Of a stretch of DNA of 64,000 nucleotides, positions 19,074 through 27,598 are shown piece after piece. The translations under genes and the position numbers were made by a program. Numbering within the stretch: position 1 is the first letter of the stretch; every line of letters starts with the position of its first letter. The notes beneath the pieces are model-generated. The model did no database searches. It was not told the origin of the DNA and saw only the letters and a list, made by a program, of their open reading frames with translations. Source of the stretch: Chitinophaga niastensis. GTDB lineage: Bacteria; Bacteroidota; Bacteroidia; Chitinophagales; Chitinophagaceae. The stretch lies in the NCBI RefSeq assembly GCF_003014755.1, contig NZ_PYAW01000002.1, positions 992,001-1,056,000 of the forward strand, read 5' to 3'.

Positions 19074-20024
19074 ATGAAACACCTGTTCCCCTTTTTGTTA
19101 TTGAGTGTTAGCCTGGCCACCACCAGCTTCGCACAATCCGGCGATGAATCCCTGATAAAGAAAAACGTGAGTGACACCATTTTACAAAACCGTACGCTCA
19201 CGGTGCCCGACCCTTTTGACGGACAAAAAGCTTTGCTACAGCTCTTTCCGGGTAAACATTATAAATTGGTGAGAAAAGATTACACCAATGAATTAATCAA
19301 CTGGGAATGTAAAACCTGCAAGACTAAAATATACCCGGATGTGAATGAAGATGCCAATGGGGCCTTTCCTTATGAAGGGGGCGTAGCTACCCGTTTAATG
19401 AATGTGATGGATTTCAAAGATTCGTCGGGTATGCAATATAAGGTCATCAGCTTTAACCATTCTGCGTTTGATGAAGACGGTGCGCAGACTTCCCGTTTTA
19501 CAGGTGGCTTGCTGGGGCTGGCAAAATTTGTTTTAACCGATAGTGGCTGGAAGCTAAGAATGTTTCAGCCAGCCATTGGGGCCTATGGTGCATTTTCGCA
19601 ATGCCCGCACCCCAAACCTTTGCTGATTGGGCAGGACCAGTATGCCTTTATGATCAAGCACAGCAATGGCGGTGGTGGCGGCCCTTTTGACGGTGCTTAT
19701 TTCCTGATTGCCGGCGCCAATGGTAGCTACCAGCAGGTAATGGCGGCTTATGGTATCGAAAAAACAGTTGATAGTGACCAACCAGACCTGTGTTCCTGGA
19801 CAAGCGAATACAGCGTGCCGATGAGCGATAAAAAATATTTCCGGGATATTGTCATCACCATAAAAGGAATTTACAAATCTACCGATATCGAAAGTTTACC
19901 TGCTGAAATCCAAAGCCTGGTAAAGGGTAAGAAGAAAGGCAAGTTTACTATAGAACAACGATACGTGTATAAAGGCAGTAAAGGTTATGAATTGCAGTTG
20001 CCGGTAAAGGCAGCGGTGAATTAA
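19074..20024 (+). CDS. Hypothetical secreted protein, 316 residues
   Basis: Not recognised as a family. It has a clear signal peptide ending TTSFAQSG (cleavage near residue 21), so it is periplasmic or secreted. A CKTCK pair (about residues 79-83) could bind metal or form a disulphide. A GGGGGPFDGAYFLI segment (about 200-215) lies in the middle. It has no transmembrane segment beyond the signal. The gene is alone, and a terminator follows it before the convergent peroxidase operon. Confidence 0.7.
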   Translation: MKHLFPFLLLSVSLATTSFAQSGDESLIKKNVSDTILQNRTLTVPDPFDGQKALLQLFPGKHYKLVRKDYTNELINWECKTCKTKIYPDVNEDANGAFPYEGGVATRLMNVMDFKDSSGMQYKVISFNHSAFDEDGAQTSRFTGGLLGLAKFVLTDSGWKLRMFQPAIGAYGAFSQCPHPKPLLIGQDQYAFMIKHSNGGGGGPFDGAYFLIAGANGSYQQVMAAYGIEKTVDSDQPDLCSWTSEYSVPMSDKKYFRDIVITIKGIYKSTDIESLPAEIQSLVKGKKKGKFTIEQRYVYKGSKGYELQLPVKAAVN

Positions 20025-20044
20025 CTCACACATCATACAAGACA

Positions 20045-20082
20045 AAGCAGGCACGGATATACATCGGTGCCTGCTTCGTTTT
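20045..20082. terminator. Bidirectional terminator
   Basis: Perfect 10-bp stem AAGCAGGCAC at 20045-20054 with GTGCCTGCTT at 20067-20076, then CGTTTTG. It lies between convergent genes. Confidence 0.78.
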
Positions 20083-20147
20083 GTATGATATTTTCCGGAA
20101 AGATTTGGAAGGGAAAACTGTGGGGCTTAACCTAAAAAGAAAGCTGC

Positions 20148-21971
20148 TTAATTTTTATCCGTCAGGGCCTGGATAAATGCAATGATATCTTTGGTTTCCT
20201 GTGATGAAAGTCCCAGCGGTTTGCCGGATAATGTTTGATCAGGAATAACCAGCCCCAGGCCAGCGCCACCACCTGCGTTGTAAAATTCCATTACCTTTTC
20301 CAGGTCCTTAAAGACGCCATTATGCATGTAAGGTGCTGTCATCGCTGCATTTCGAACGGTTGGTGTTTTAAAAGCACCCTGATAAAAACTAATGGAGAAG
20401 AAATCAAATCTTCCGGCGTCATTATCTTTTTGAGGATGCTGAAAATTATCATTTGCAGTAAGCCCTGTATTTTCATATTCTGTGAGCTGATATAGCGGAG
20501 GTGTTAGTCCATTGAAAAGCGGTGCAAAATGACAGGTGCCGCATTGTGCTTTCCCCATAAATAAATTGAACCCGTTTATTTGCTGTGGCGTTAATGCATT
20601 TTTATTGCCGGCAAAATAATCGTCCAATGGAGCGCTCATAGGAGCCAGGGTATTGATGAATGCTGCAATAGCAACAGATAAATTTTGCATGGTAACCGCA
20701 TCTTCTGTAGCAGGGAATGCCTGTTTAAATGCCTGCTGATAACCAATACTATCTTTGATCCTGCCAATCACCACCTGGTGTATACCATTCATTTCCGTTG
20801 GGTTACGGATCACATTTTCTATCTGTCCGGTAAGATTTTTTTCTCTGCCATCCCAAAACTGTGCATACTGAAAGCCCGCATAATACAGGCTGGGTGCATT
20901 TCTCTTAACATGACTTTTCCCATCAAATGCAATGCTGGTTGGAAGGCCATCACTGAAGTATTTCTCCGGCTGATGGCAGGTGGCACAATTCCGGTGCAGG
21001 TTTCCGGATAGTGCTTTTTCGAAAAAGAGTTTTTTGCCTAATGCTACCAGCGGTTTGTTAGTGGGTAAAGCATTTGGGAAAGCCGTAGGGTTCAGTGCAT
21101 TTTTACTGAATAAATTTTTAGCATCGTAATTTAAGGCGCTCCTGGTATGTAAGTATAGGTGCCGTGCCTGTATGAGTATACTAAGGTTTTCCTGCAATGG
21201 TAAGGCGAAGTCAGATAAAAATTCGAGCCGGTTAAAGGTGTCAAAATCCGGATGTTGCTGCAGGTATTGTATACATTGCGCGAGTCCTTCGGATACGCGT
21301 TTGGTTGCAGGGTCTGTTGCCTGCAAAAAAGGTTGTAAGCAGTATTGAATAGCTGTCATAGCCTGATACGCTTCCTGGATACCGCTTTTCAGTTCCGGCG
21401 CATCGTAGCCGGTAATGCTCAGTGTATAAATACGTACCAGTTCCAGCCGGAGGCTTTCCATGATTTCTTTGTCGGTGGCCGTAAACTGGTACAACAATGC
21501 ACCAAGATCTTTTGAAGAAGAGGTGATTACCGCTGTCTGTGCCAGTAATTCCTCTTTTTTAGAAAAGGGATCTTTATCAAAGAGCAGTGCGGCTATTTGC
21601 TGGAGACCGGTGGGCTCCTGGTATTCCATGTAAGGTTCTTCCACTTCTATTTTGGGAGGTCTGTTATACACTAAAGACGAACTATAAAAGAAGTAGTCCA
21701 TGAAACACTCCATCTTTTTATATTCCTGGCGGCATGCTCTCAGTGCATTTTTTGCGGAGGTGATGCTTTGGGGTTGATGCGCATCCATAGCGCTGATAGC
21801 ATCCTGTAATTTCAGGGCAGCCGCCGCAAAAGTTGCGGAACCTGCCCTGAAATATTCAACTGTATTTGTAAGACCAATATTATCCTGCGTTGGCTTCAGT
21901 GTCCATGCCATACATAACACAGACAAAAAAAAGCAAGGCCAGATGATATTTTTTTTACTATTTGGAAACAT
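20148..21971 (-). CDS. Di-haem cytochrome c peroxidase family protein with N-terminal helical domain
   Basis: Protein of 607 residues with a signal-like hydrophobic N-terminus. The C-terminal 300 residues form a MauG/CcpA-type di-haem peroxidase: c-type haem sites CATCH (Cys329, Cys332, His333) and CGTCH (Cys477, Cys480, His481), plus KLFFEKALSGN, FWDGREKNLTGQ and TPTVRNAAMTAPYMHNG. The first 280 residues are helical and resemble imelysin-like domains, which are often near iron or haem uptake genes. Normal peroxidases are about 330 residues, so this is an extended form. It would act in the periplasm. Its start overlaps the phosphatase gene upstream by 14 bases, implying co-translation. Confidence 0.9.
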   Translation of the reverse strand: MFPNSKKNIIWPCFFLSVLCMAWTLKPTQDNIGLTNTVEYFRAGSATFAAAALKLQDAISAMDAHQPQSITSAKNALRACRQEYKKMECFMDYFFYSSSLVYNRPPKIEVEEPYMEYQEPTGLQQIAALLFDKDPFSKKEELLAQTAVITSSSKDLGALLYQFTATDKEIMESLRLELVRIYTLSITGYDAPELKSGIQEAYQAMTAIQYCLQPFLQATDPATKRVSEGLAQCIQYLQQHPDFDTFNRLEFLSDFALPLQENLSILIQARHLYLHTRSALNYDAKNLFSKNALNPTAFPNALPTNKPLVALGKKLFFEKALSGNLHRNCATCHQPEKYFSDGLPTSIAFDGKSHVKRNAPSLYYAGFQYAQFWDGREKNLTGQIENVIRNPTEMNGIHQVVIGRIKDSIGYQQAFKQAFPATEDAVTMQNLSVAIAAFINTLAPMSAPLDDYFAGNKNALTPQQINGFNLFMGKAQCGTCHFAPLFNGLTPPLYQLTEYENTGLTANDNFQHPQKDNDAGRFDFFSISFYQGAFKTPTVRNAAMTAPYMHNGVFKDLEKVMEFYNAGGGAGLGLVIPDQTLSGKPLGLSSQETKDIIAFIQALTDKN

Positions 21972-23544
21972 ATACGCTGAAGGTATCTTTTATATTGTTG
22001 AACTCATCTGCAACAGTGTATTTGGTGACGCCAGTACCGGGCGTTACCGTAATGCTGCGGGTATTAGCATTGCCATTGTTCCATTTGTATTTTCCAACAA
22101 ATGAGGCCGTTAATACTGCCTGCTGGCCTTTTTTTATTTTGATATCCGTATGTTTATTTACGTTCTTCATCATGGTAAACTGATCGCGAACAGTACCATC
22201 TGCACAAATCCATTTCAGATCGAGGCGGTTGTCCTGTATTTCCAGCATGCTCGCCCCTCCGTGGTCTGCGTCAGAGAAATACATGGCATTATGCGGATAG
22301 GTGGTTTGTTTGCCGCCCAGCTTTCCTGCTGAACCGCTCACCACGTATACCGTTCCATTATTGTGCACACTATCCTTTACATAAGGAGCGGAATTATCTG
22401 CACCATCGTACCGGCCGGAAGATGCGCTGATATTGTGTTTGGCGGCATCAAAAGAAGCGGCGGGGCCATAATGTCCTTTCATCATTCTTGATCTTTCGTA
22501 ATCGTGACTGTGCCCGTTCAGTACCAGGTCTACACCATATCGTTCCAGTATCTGAATAAAATTTTCACGGATCTTAATCAGTTCTTCTTCCTGATCAGAA
22601 TTATGAGAACCCATGGTATATGGCGGATGATGCCAGTAAGCAATTACCCACCCTTTATTTTTATTTTCTGCCAGATCCTTTTTAATCCAGGTTACCTGTG
22701 GCCCGGTGGTGTCATACAGGCGGTAAGCGCTATCTTCTTTACCATAAGAATCCAGGGAGAGAAAATGTACATTGCCAAGATCAAAGGAATAGAACGCCTG
22801 CGTTTTGGAAGGTACGCCACCAGATTCGCCTTGGGCGGGCATGGAAAAATTTTGATAATAGGCTGTTTGATGTGTTTCCTGCGCATGTTGGGCAGATAGA
22901 TCTGTATCATGATAATCATGGTTGCCCGGTGCGGGGAACAGTGGATTTCTCTTCAACAGATCATCTTTATAAATATTGAAAAATTTACTCTGGAATTCAG
23001 CATCTGTACCATCGGAGTAAGCATTGTCTCCCAGTAAGATCCAGGCATTCATATAATTATCTCCCAGGTATTTGATCACCTGCTCTTTTACCTGTCGCTG
23101 ATTAATGGAGTTATCACCGCAATCACCTAATGCACCTATGCGATAAACACCAGTCTGGCCAGCCTCCGGTAAGGTGATGAAATAATTTTCATTGTCGCCT
23201 TGCAGCACATCCTGAAAGCCACCAATAGAATAATAATATTTTGTAGCAGGCTGCAGGTTGGTTAAACTCACCTTATGCTCTGTAACCAGGTTGGCATCAT
23301 CCGCCTGTTGCGTTAACTGACCAGGCGCTGTACCATACTTAACGCGACTTCTGGAAGATACATCTGTGCGCCAGCGGATTAATATACTATGGCTGCTGGC
23401 CACCTGTAAATAGGGTCCCCGGATAAGATTTACCGAGGCGACACTTTTTGCTTTTTTCTCTCCGGTTTTAACGGCTGCTTCCTGCGCTTGTATGGTTGTT
23501 AATCCAGTGACGAGAAAAGAGAAAATAATTAAGATTGATTTCAT
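21958..23544 (-). CDS. Purple-acid-phosphatase-like metallophosphoesterase, secreted
   Basis: Protein of 528 residues with signal peptide (cleavage near IQAQE). An N-terminal fibronectin-III-like domain (RGPYLQVASSHSILIRWRTD, to about residue 130) is followed by a calcineurin-like metallophosphoesterase domain. Metal-binding motifs are GALGDCGDN, LLGDNAYSDGTD, GNHDYH, YWHHPPY and NGHSHDYERS, all intact. This is the layout of purple acid phosphatases. The role is release of phosphate from organic esters in the periplasm or outside. It is translated with the downstream di-haem peroxidase gene (14-base overlap), an unusual partnership. Confidence 0.92.
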   Translation of the reverse strand: MKSILIIFSFLVTGLTTIQAQEAAVKTGEKKAKSVASVNLIRGPYLQVASSHSILIRWRTDVSSRSRVKYGTAPGQLTQQADDANLVTEHKVSLTNLQPATKYYYSIGGFQDVLQGDNENYFITLPEAGQTGVYRIGALGDCGDNSINQRQVKEQVIKYLGDNYMNAWILLGDNAYSDGTDAEFQSKFFNIYKDDLLKRNPLFPAPGNHDYHDTDLSAQHAQETHQTAYYQNFSMPAQGESGGVPSKTQAFYSFDLGNVHFLSLDSYGKEDSAYRLYDTTGPQVTWIKKDLAENKNKGWVIAYWHHPPYTMGSHNSDQEEELIKIRENFIQILERYGVDLVLNGHSHDYERSRMMKGHYGPAASFDAAKHNISASSGRYDGADNSAPYVKDSVHNNGTVYVVSGSAGKLGGKQTTYPHNAMYFSDADHGGASMLEIQDNRLDLKWICADGTVRDQFTMMKNVNKHTDIKIKKGQQAVLTASFVGKYKWNNGNANTRSITVTPGTGVTKYTVADEFNNIKDTFSVYVSK

Positions 23545-23767
23545 ATAGTGATAACTATTTTTTAGTTGTTTCTGAATAGCCGGTAGCTTTCAAAGGGAAG
23601 GTGTTTGGCAGCATTTCATGGTAGCGCACTATAATTAAACTTAAATGATCCACAAATAATGTTTTTTAGTATTAACTGTGTGTTATCAAATGGAAATTAC
23701 TGGTTGGAGGGTTAATGTTGAGGGGTATTGAAAGAGGGGGAATAATTATTAGATTTGTTGGGAGGGA
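23545..23767. other. Intergenic stretch before CRISPR array 1
   Basis: AT-rich promoter region for the minus-strand phosphatase operon, and the 5' flank of the first CRISPR array. No gene seen. Whether it contains the array leader cannot be told. Confidence 0.4.
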
Positions 23768-24047
23768 TTTTTAACCGCACCAAGTGGAATTGAAATTTAA
23801 GTATCTTAAGAGCATAATAGATCTGTTTTTTCTTTTAATCGCACCAGTGGAATTGAAATATTATTAAAGGTTTTCAGCTTTGGCCACCGTTAGTCTTTTA
23901 ATCGCACCAAGTGGAATTGAAATAGTTGGTTCGGGAGGGCAATGAGGAGGAGATGAAACTTTTAATCGCACCAAGAGGAATTGAAATTATAGCCCCGGAT
24001 GCCCTTGATGATGACCAGTTAGCCTTTTTGATCGCATCAAGTGAAAT
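23768..24047 (+). CRISPR. CRISPR array 1, five repeats, partly decayed
   Basis: Repeats at 23768-23796, 23832-23859, 23895-23923, 23959-23987 and 24024-24047 are separated by unique spacers of 35, 35, 35 and 36 bases. The consensus starts CTTTTAATCGCACC and ends GGAATTGAAAT (29 bases). Repeat 1 has two substitutions, repeat 2 lacks one base, repeat 4 has AAGAGG in place of AAGTGG, and repeat 5 is shortened and mutated. An ATTGAAA end is typical of repeats of some type I and type III systems. No cas genes lie in the window. Confidence 0.9.
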
Positions 24048-24227
24048 CTCTAACTTAATGATTCGGTCGGGCAATTATCTATAAAAAATGCTTGCGATAG
24101 TATAATAATTTGTATATTATTGTGACCAGGATTCCACGTGTTTTGCCTTTGAGCAGGAAATTATGCCCGCCAGCGCATACTGGAACCTTTGCGTAAACAA
24201 GGAACTTAGTCCAGTTAAAAATAGATT

Positions 24228-25001
24228 ATGAAAAGAAAATTCTTACTAACCTTGCTTTTAGCAGGGGGATTTTGTGCAGTAAATGCGCAGGAAAAGGCGA
24301 AGCCTGAAGATACAGAAGTATATACTCCTGTGCCTCCGGTAGTAACAGCAAGCAAACAATGTGGCGGTGCGCCATCAGATGCAATCATATTATTTAATGG
24401 CACCAACCTGGATCAGTGGGTAATGGCTGACGACAGGAATACCGAAGCCAAATGGAAAGTAGAGAAAGGACTACTCACTGTAAATAAGCAGGTGGGTAAT
24501 ATAGAAACGAAGAAGTCGTTCAATAATTACCAGCTGCATATCGAATGGCGTGTACCGGCAAATATCACCGGCAGCGGACAGGCGCGTGGTAACAGCGGTG
24601 TATTCCTGGCCTCCCTCGGCAAAGGCGATGCCGGCTATGAATTACAGGTATTGGATGCTTATAACAACAAGACCTACACCAATGGTATGGCCGGTAGTAT
24701 TTACAAACAGTTTGTTCCACTGGCTAATCCCGCTGTTAAACCAGGTGAATGGCAAACCTATGATGTGATCTGGAATGCGCCCGTTTTTGGTGCAGACAGC
24801 GCATTGGTTAAACCAGCTCATGTAACGGTGATCTTTAACGGTGTAGTGGTACAGAACAACGTAGAGCTGAAAGGACCAACACAATACATCGGAGCACCGG
24901 CCTATCGTCAGGCACATGGTGCAAGTCCTATTAAACTGCAGGCACACGGTGATAAAAGTGAGCCGATCAGTTTCAGGAATATTTGGGTAAGAGAATTATA
25001 G
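24228..25001 (+). CDS. DUF1080 (3-keto-disaccharide hydrolase-like) secreted protein
   Basis: Protein of 257 residues with signal peptide (LLLAGGFCAVNAQ). The DUF1080 jelly-roll domain covers about residues 50-256, with IILFNGTNLDQWV, the HIEWRVP strand, GNSGVFLASLG, YELQVLDAYNN and the end PISFRNIWVREL. Some family members hydrolyse 3-keto-glycosides in the periplasm and others are only predicted. It stands alone between CRISPR arrays 1 and 2, with its own terminator. Confidence 0.9.
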   Translation: MKRKFLLTLLLAGGFCAVNAQEKAKPEDTEVYTPVPPVVTASKQCGGAPSDAIILFNGTNLDQWVMADDRNTEAKWKVEKGLLTVNKQVGNIETKKSFNNYQLHIEWRVPANITGSGQARGNSGVFLASLGKGDAGYELQVLDAYNNKTYTNGMAGSIYKQFVPLANPAVKPGEWQTYDVIWNAPVFGADSALVKPAHVTVIFNGVVVQNNVELKGPTQYIGAPAYRQAHGASPIKLQAHGDKSEPISFRNIWVREL

Positions 25002-25028
25002 GAGCGTATATATTGTATGATATTGAAG

Positions 25029-25059
25029 AGGAGTTACCAGTGATGGTAACTCCTTTTTT
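25029..25059 (+). terminator. Terminator after DUF1080 gene
   Basis: Stem GGAGTTACC at 25030-25038 with GGTAACTCC at 25045-25053, extended by an A-T pair, followed by a run of six T residues. Confidence 0.85.
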
Positions 25060-25060
25060 G

Positions 25061-25323
25061 TTAGCTGTTGGCCTTACCTTCAAATAATCTGATAGCATGT
25101 TTGCTGATGGTGGTTGGAAACCGGGCTTTTAATTTTTCCGGCACAGGATCCCGGTATGTACTTGACCGGCCTTCAATATGCAGCCATCCCGAAGGATCGA
25201 GCGTTACAAAGGCAAAAAGCGCATCTTTATAGAAATGTGCTCCGGAGTCGGTGTACACGTAGCTGGCGCTGTTCAGCAGGAAATAATGTACGCCGTTTCT
25301 TTCTCCATACCGGTCGTCGTGGT
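25061..25323 (-). pseudogene. C-terminal remnant of a metallophosphoesterase
   Basis: On the minus strand the open frame runs from the edge of CRISPR array 2 and reads DHDDRYGERNGVHYFLLN, then SASYVY, KDALFAFVTLDP and IEGRSSTY, to a stop at 25061. These phrases resemble the C-terminal end of Icc/calcineurin-like phosphoesterases. All metal-binding motifs except the last segment are missing. The frame meets the truncated first repeat of array 2 at about 25323/25324, so the 5' part was lost by a rearrangement at that point. An internal GTG at 25258 gives only 65 residues. Confidence 0.72.
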
Positions 25324-25726
25324 CAAGTGGAATTGAAATATAAAAGTGGGAACATTAAACACCCCCATCAATGCGCTTTTAATCGCACCAAGTGGAATTG
25401 AAATACCTCTTTGTAGATAGCCATCGCTTCATTCGTTTCTCTTTTAATCGCACCAAGTGGAATTGAAATGAGATACTAGCATCTAATAACTGTTGCCCGG
25501 TACTATCTTTTAATCGCACCAAGTGGAATTGAAATACGGATCTGGATGAAGCAATTCGAATACTTACTTTCTTTTAATCGCACCAAGTGGAATTGAAATA
25601 CGGATCTGGATGAAGCAATTCGAATACTTACTTTCTTTTAATCGCACCAAGTGGAATTGAAATGAAAATAATTTACCATTGGCAAAAGCCAGTGTGTCCT
25701 TTTAATCGCACCAAGTGAATTGAAAA
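25324..25726 (+). CRISPR. CRISPR array 2, one truncated and six further repeats
   Basis: It begins with only the last 16 bases of a repeat (CAAGTGGAATTGAAAT, 25324-25339). Full repeats at 25376, 25441, 25507, 25571 and 25635 (each 29 bases) are identical, and a final repeat at 25699-25726 has lost a G and ends AAAA. Spacers are 36, 36, 37, 35, 35 and 35 bases. The spacers at 25536-25570 and 25600-25634 are identical. The degenerate last repeat suggests the old end is on the right; the left end, where a leader would be expected, is missing. Confidence 0.96.
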
Positions 25727-25766
25727 GATTCATAACAGAGTGCATTTACAGACGGCGGGGATGTAG

Positions 25767-26033
25767 TATATTTTAAATGCATTAAGAGGGAGAATAGGTA
25801 ATGCACAAGCCGCAAGCATTGCATCCAGGGCAGAAAATTCAGCAATGTTAGCCACATATAAGTTGTATGCGAACAATCCAACGATTGGAGATATTACCTT
25901 GAGCCAATACTTTATAGCCCAAATGAATGAATATATGAGCACCTGGGGAGGTCGTGCAACAATTACACCTCCAATGAATCTTGGTGTTCCAATTAATTCG
26001 GCAGTATATGGCTGCCCAAATGGATTACCTTAG
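25767..26033 (+). pseudogene. Remnant of an unknown gene after CRISPR array 2
   Basis: The frame after a TAG at 25764 is open for 88 codons, reading NALRGRIGNAQAASIASRAE and later SQYFIAQMNEYMSTWGGRA, and ending YGCPNGLP. The first usable ATG (25845) would leave only 62 residues, and the preceding part also looks coding. In another frame just upstream, FTDGGDVVYFK reads like protein too, which hints at a frameshift. I do not recognise the family; a C-terminal piece of a large secreted or toxin-like protein is possible. The following 174-residue gene could be its former partner. Confidence 0.45.
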
Positions 26034-26151
26034 TGTATTAATTATTCTCAAATGAATATTATAAAAATATGTTTCCAATGTACATTTAAATATCTTCGTA
26101 AAGCGAGCTGCATTTGCATGATACTTTTAACGATATGCACCATATAAATCT

Positions 26152-26676
26152 ATGGCACAAATTAAGATTACTAATTCCGGGATAAACGATATTAGGCTTG
26201 GAATGAATATTCAAGATGCCTCAAATATTATTCCGTTTAGCTCCTTCAAGGATAAAGGTTTATTTGTTACACGGCCAAATGATAGCTCATTTTATGTCTT
26301 ACAAACATCAGATTCATTGATGCAATCGATCAGCATTCCATATATTTTCATTTCCACGAATGAAAATAAAATCATTAACAATATAATTCTCTTTGTAAAT
26401 GATACAGACAATAAATTGGAGCAAGCAATAGTCAATCAATTTGGTCATGTCGGCATTAGAAATTACGATTCACCGGAAGAACCAAGGAACTTAGATTTAC
26501 TTATATGGGCTATGAACGAAGAAAATACAATTGTCTTAGTACGAACTCCGAACGTAGATCCGGTTTTAAATTTTAGGGTCACAGAAGTGCATATTTACAA
26601 GACAAAATCCGTAGAATATTTTGGAAATTATTCTATAGAGACAAGAATGCCTTATCATGATTTTATGATAAAATAA
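26152..26676 (+). CDS. Hypothetical protein, 174 residues
   Basis: Not recognised. It is cytoplasmic, has no signal peptide, is rich in Asn, Ile and Asp, and is clearly more AT-rich than flanking genes. Alternating short strands such as FISTNENKIINNIILFVNDT suggest an alpha/beta fold. It lies after a truncated unknown gene and between two CRISPR arrays, in what seems a patch of acquired DNA. An immunity-type role for a neighbouring lost toxin is conceivable, but nothing in the sequence proves it. Confidence 0.55.
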   Translation: MAQIKITNSGINDIRLGMNIQDASNIIPFSSFKDKGLFVTRPNDSSFYVLQTSDSLMQSISIPYIFISTNENKIINNIILFVNDTDNKLEQAIVNQFGHVGIRNYDSPEEPRNLDLLIWAMNEENTIVLVRTPNVDPVLNFRVTEVHIYKTKSVEYFGNYSIETRMPYHDFMIK

Positions 26677-26817
26677 AATGTAAGTTGCAAATTATCATAT
26701 GTATAGAAAAATGCCTTCCCTATAAAGAAAAGACATCAAAAGTCCGAAATAGCTTATTTCAAAAAACGTTCATTATGGATATAGAAAAAATCGAAATTAT
26801 TACGCACCCATTTTAAT

Positions 26818-27000
26818 ATGGATGACACCCACATTGAGCGCCTGCAGCCTGTTTTAAGTGCAGAAATTGATCAGGAAGAGTTGCAGCAAAAAATATCTGT
26901 AATCCACGCTTTAGTACGTGCCTCGGATGGAACAATCAGCAACATTCCTGAATATGTTGTTAAATCTATCCTCCACCATTTTTCATTACCTGAAATGTAG
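26818..27000 (+). CDS. Small hypothetical protein, 60 residues
   Basis: Short open frame starting MDDTHIERLQPVLSAEIDQE and ending HHFSLPEM. It is acidic, likely helical, and not recognised. A 13-codon open frame (26774-26815, MDIEKIEIITHPF) ends two bases before its ATG, as in a translationally coupled leader or a frameshifted longer gene. A strong hairpin follows the stop codon, which supports a genuine transcription unit. Confidence 0.4.
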   Translation: MDDTHIERLQPVLSAEIDQEELQQKISVIHALVRASDGTISNIPEYVVKSILHHFSLPEM

Positions 27001-27014
27001 TGTTTATTACAATA

Positions 27015-27046
27015 TTTCAAAAAACACTGGTTTTTTGAAACTATTT
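27015..27046 (+). terminator. Terminator after small ORF
   Basis: Perfect 11-bp stem TTTCAAAAAAC at 27015-27025 with GTTTTTTGAAA at 27030-27040, ACTG loop, followed by CTATTTTT. Confidence 0.7.
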
Positions 27047-27128
27047 TTACCATCTGTGTAAGGTGAAGCCTGATCTAGTTTTTATTATTGTCAGGTCAAA
27101 TATCGACTTTTACAACTAATGTTACTAA

Positions 27129-27481
27129 CTTTTAATCGCACCAAGAGGAATTGAAAATCGGTTCCGGGAAATGGCCCGTAAGTCATATCAAACTTATAAT
27201 CGCACCAAGAGGAATTGAAATGGTATAATACACGCGATATACACGATATACTTAAAACCTTATAATCGCACCAAGAGGAATTGAAATAACAATTCATTTG
27301 GGCGGGCCTGGCCTGCCAATGTCCTTATAATCGCACCAAGAGGAATTGAAATGGTTACCATGGTGGTGAGTATTACAGGCGGAACACCTTATAATCGCAC
27401 CAAGAGGAATTGAAATAATTACAATGGGTCGTTTCATGGTAACCTGAAACGACTTATAATCGCACCAAGAGGAATTGAAAT
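27129..27481 (+). CRISPR. CRISPR array 3, six repeats with variant sequence
   Basis: Repeats at 27129, 27193, 27259, 27324, 27388 and 27453 (each 29 bases) are separated by spacers of 35, 37, 36, 35 and 36 bases. The variant starts CTTATAATCGCACC and has AAGAGG before AATTGAAAT, two positions different from array 2. Repeats 2-6 are identical; repeat 1 keeps CTTTTAAT and ends AAAA. The last spacer holds an inverted repeat. No cas genes are beside it. Confidence 0.96.
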
Positions 27482-27532
27482 GAATAAATACAGAACTAAT
27501 GCAACTTCCCGCAACACGAGCGCTCTGGCCTT

Positions 27533-27573
27533 AAAAAAAATTAGCTACCCTTTATAAAAAAGAATAGCCAATT
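27533..27573 (-). terminator. Terminator for the minus-strand lanthipeptide unit
   Basis: Read on the minus strand, AATTGGCTA pairs with TAGCTAATT (one G-T pair) and is followed by a run of eight T. It lies downstream of the 45-residue precursor gene and faces CRISPR array 3. Confidence 0.65.
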
Positions 27574-27598
27574 AAACTGAAACTAAAACACTAAAAAA

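Noticed and set aside
25061..25258. 65-codon frame as an independent gene from the GTG at 25258
   Set aside because: Coding similarity continues upstream of the GTG up to the array edge, so it is a truncated gene end.
27091..27297. 68-codon minus-strand frame
   Set aside because: It consists of translated CRISPR repeats and spacers, shown by its recurring FNSSWCDYK phrase.
27129..27481. Using the degenerate first repeat of array 3 to set the leader side
   Set aside because: Array 2 is degenerate on the right and array 3 on the left, so the two give opposite answers; orientation rests only on the ATTGAAA end and is left open.
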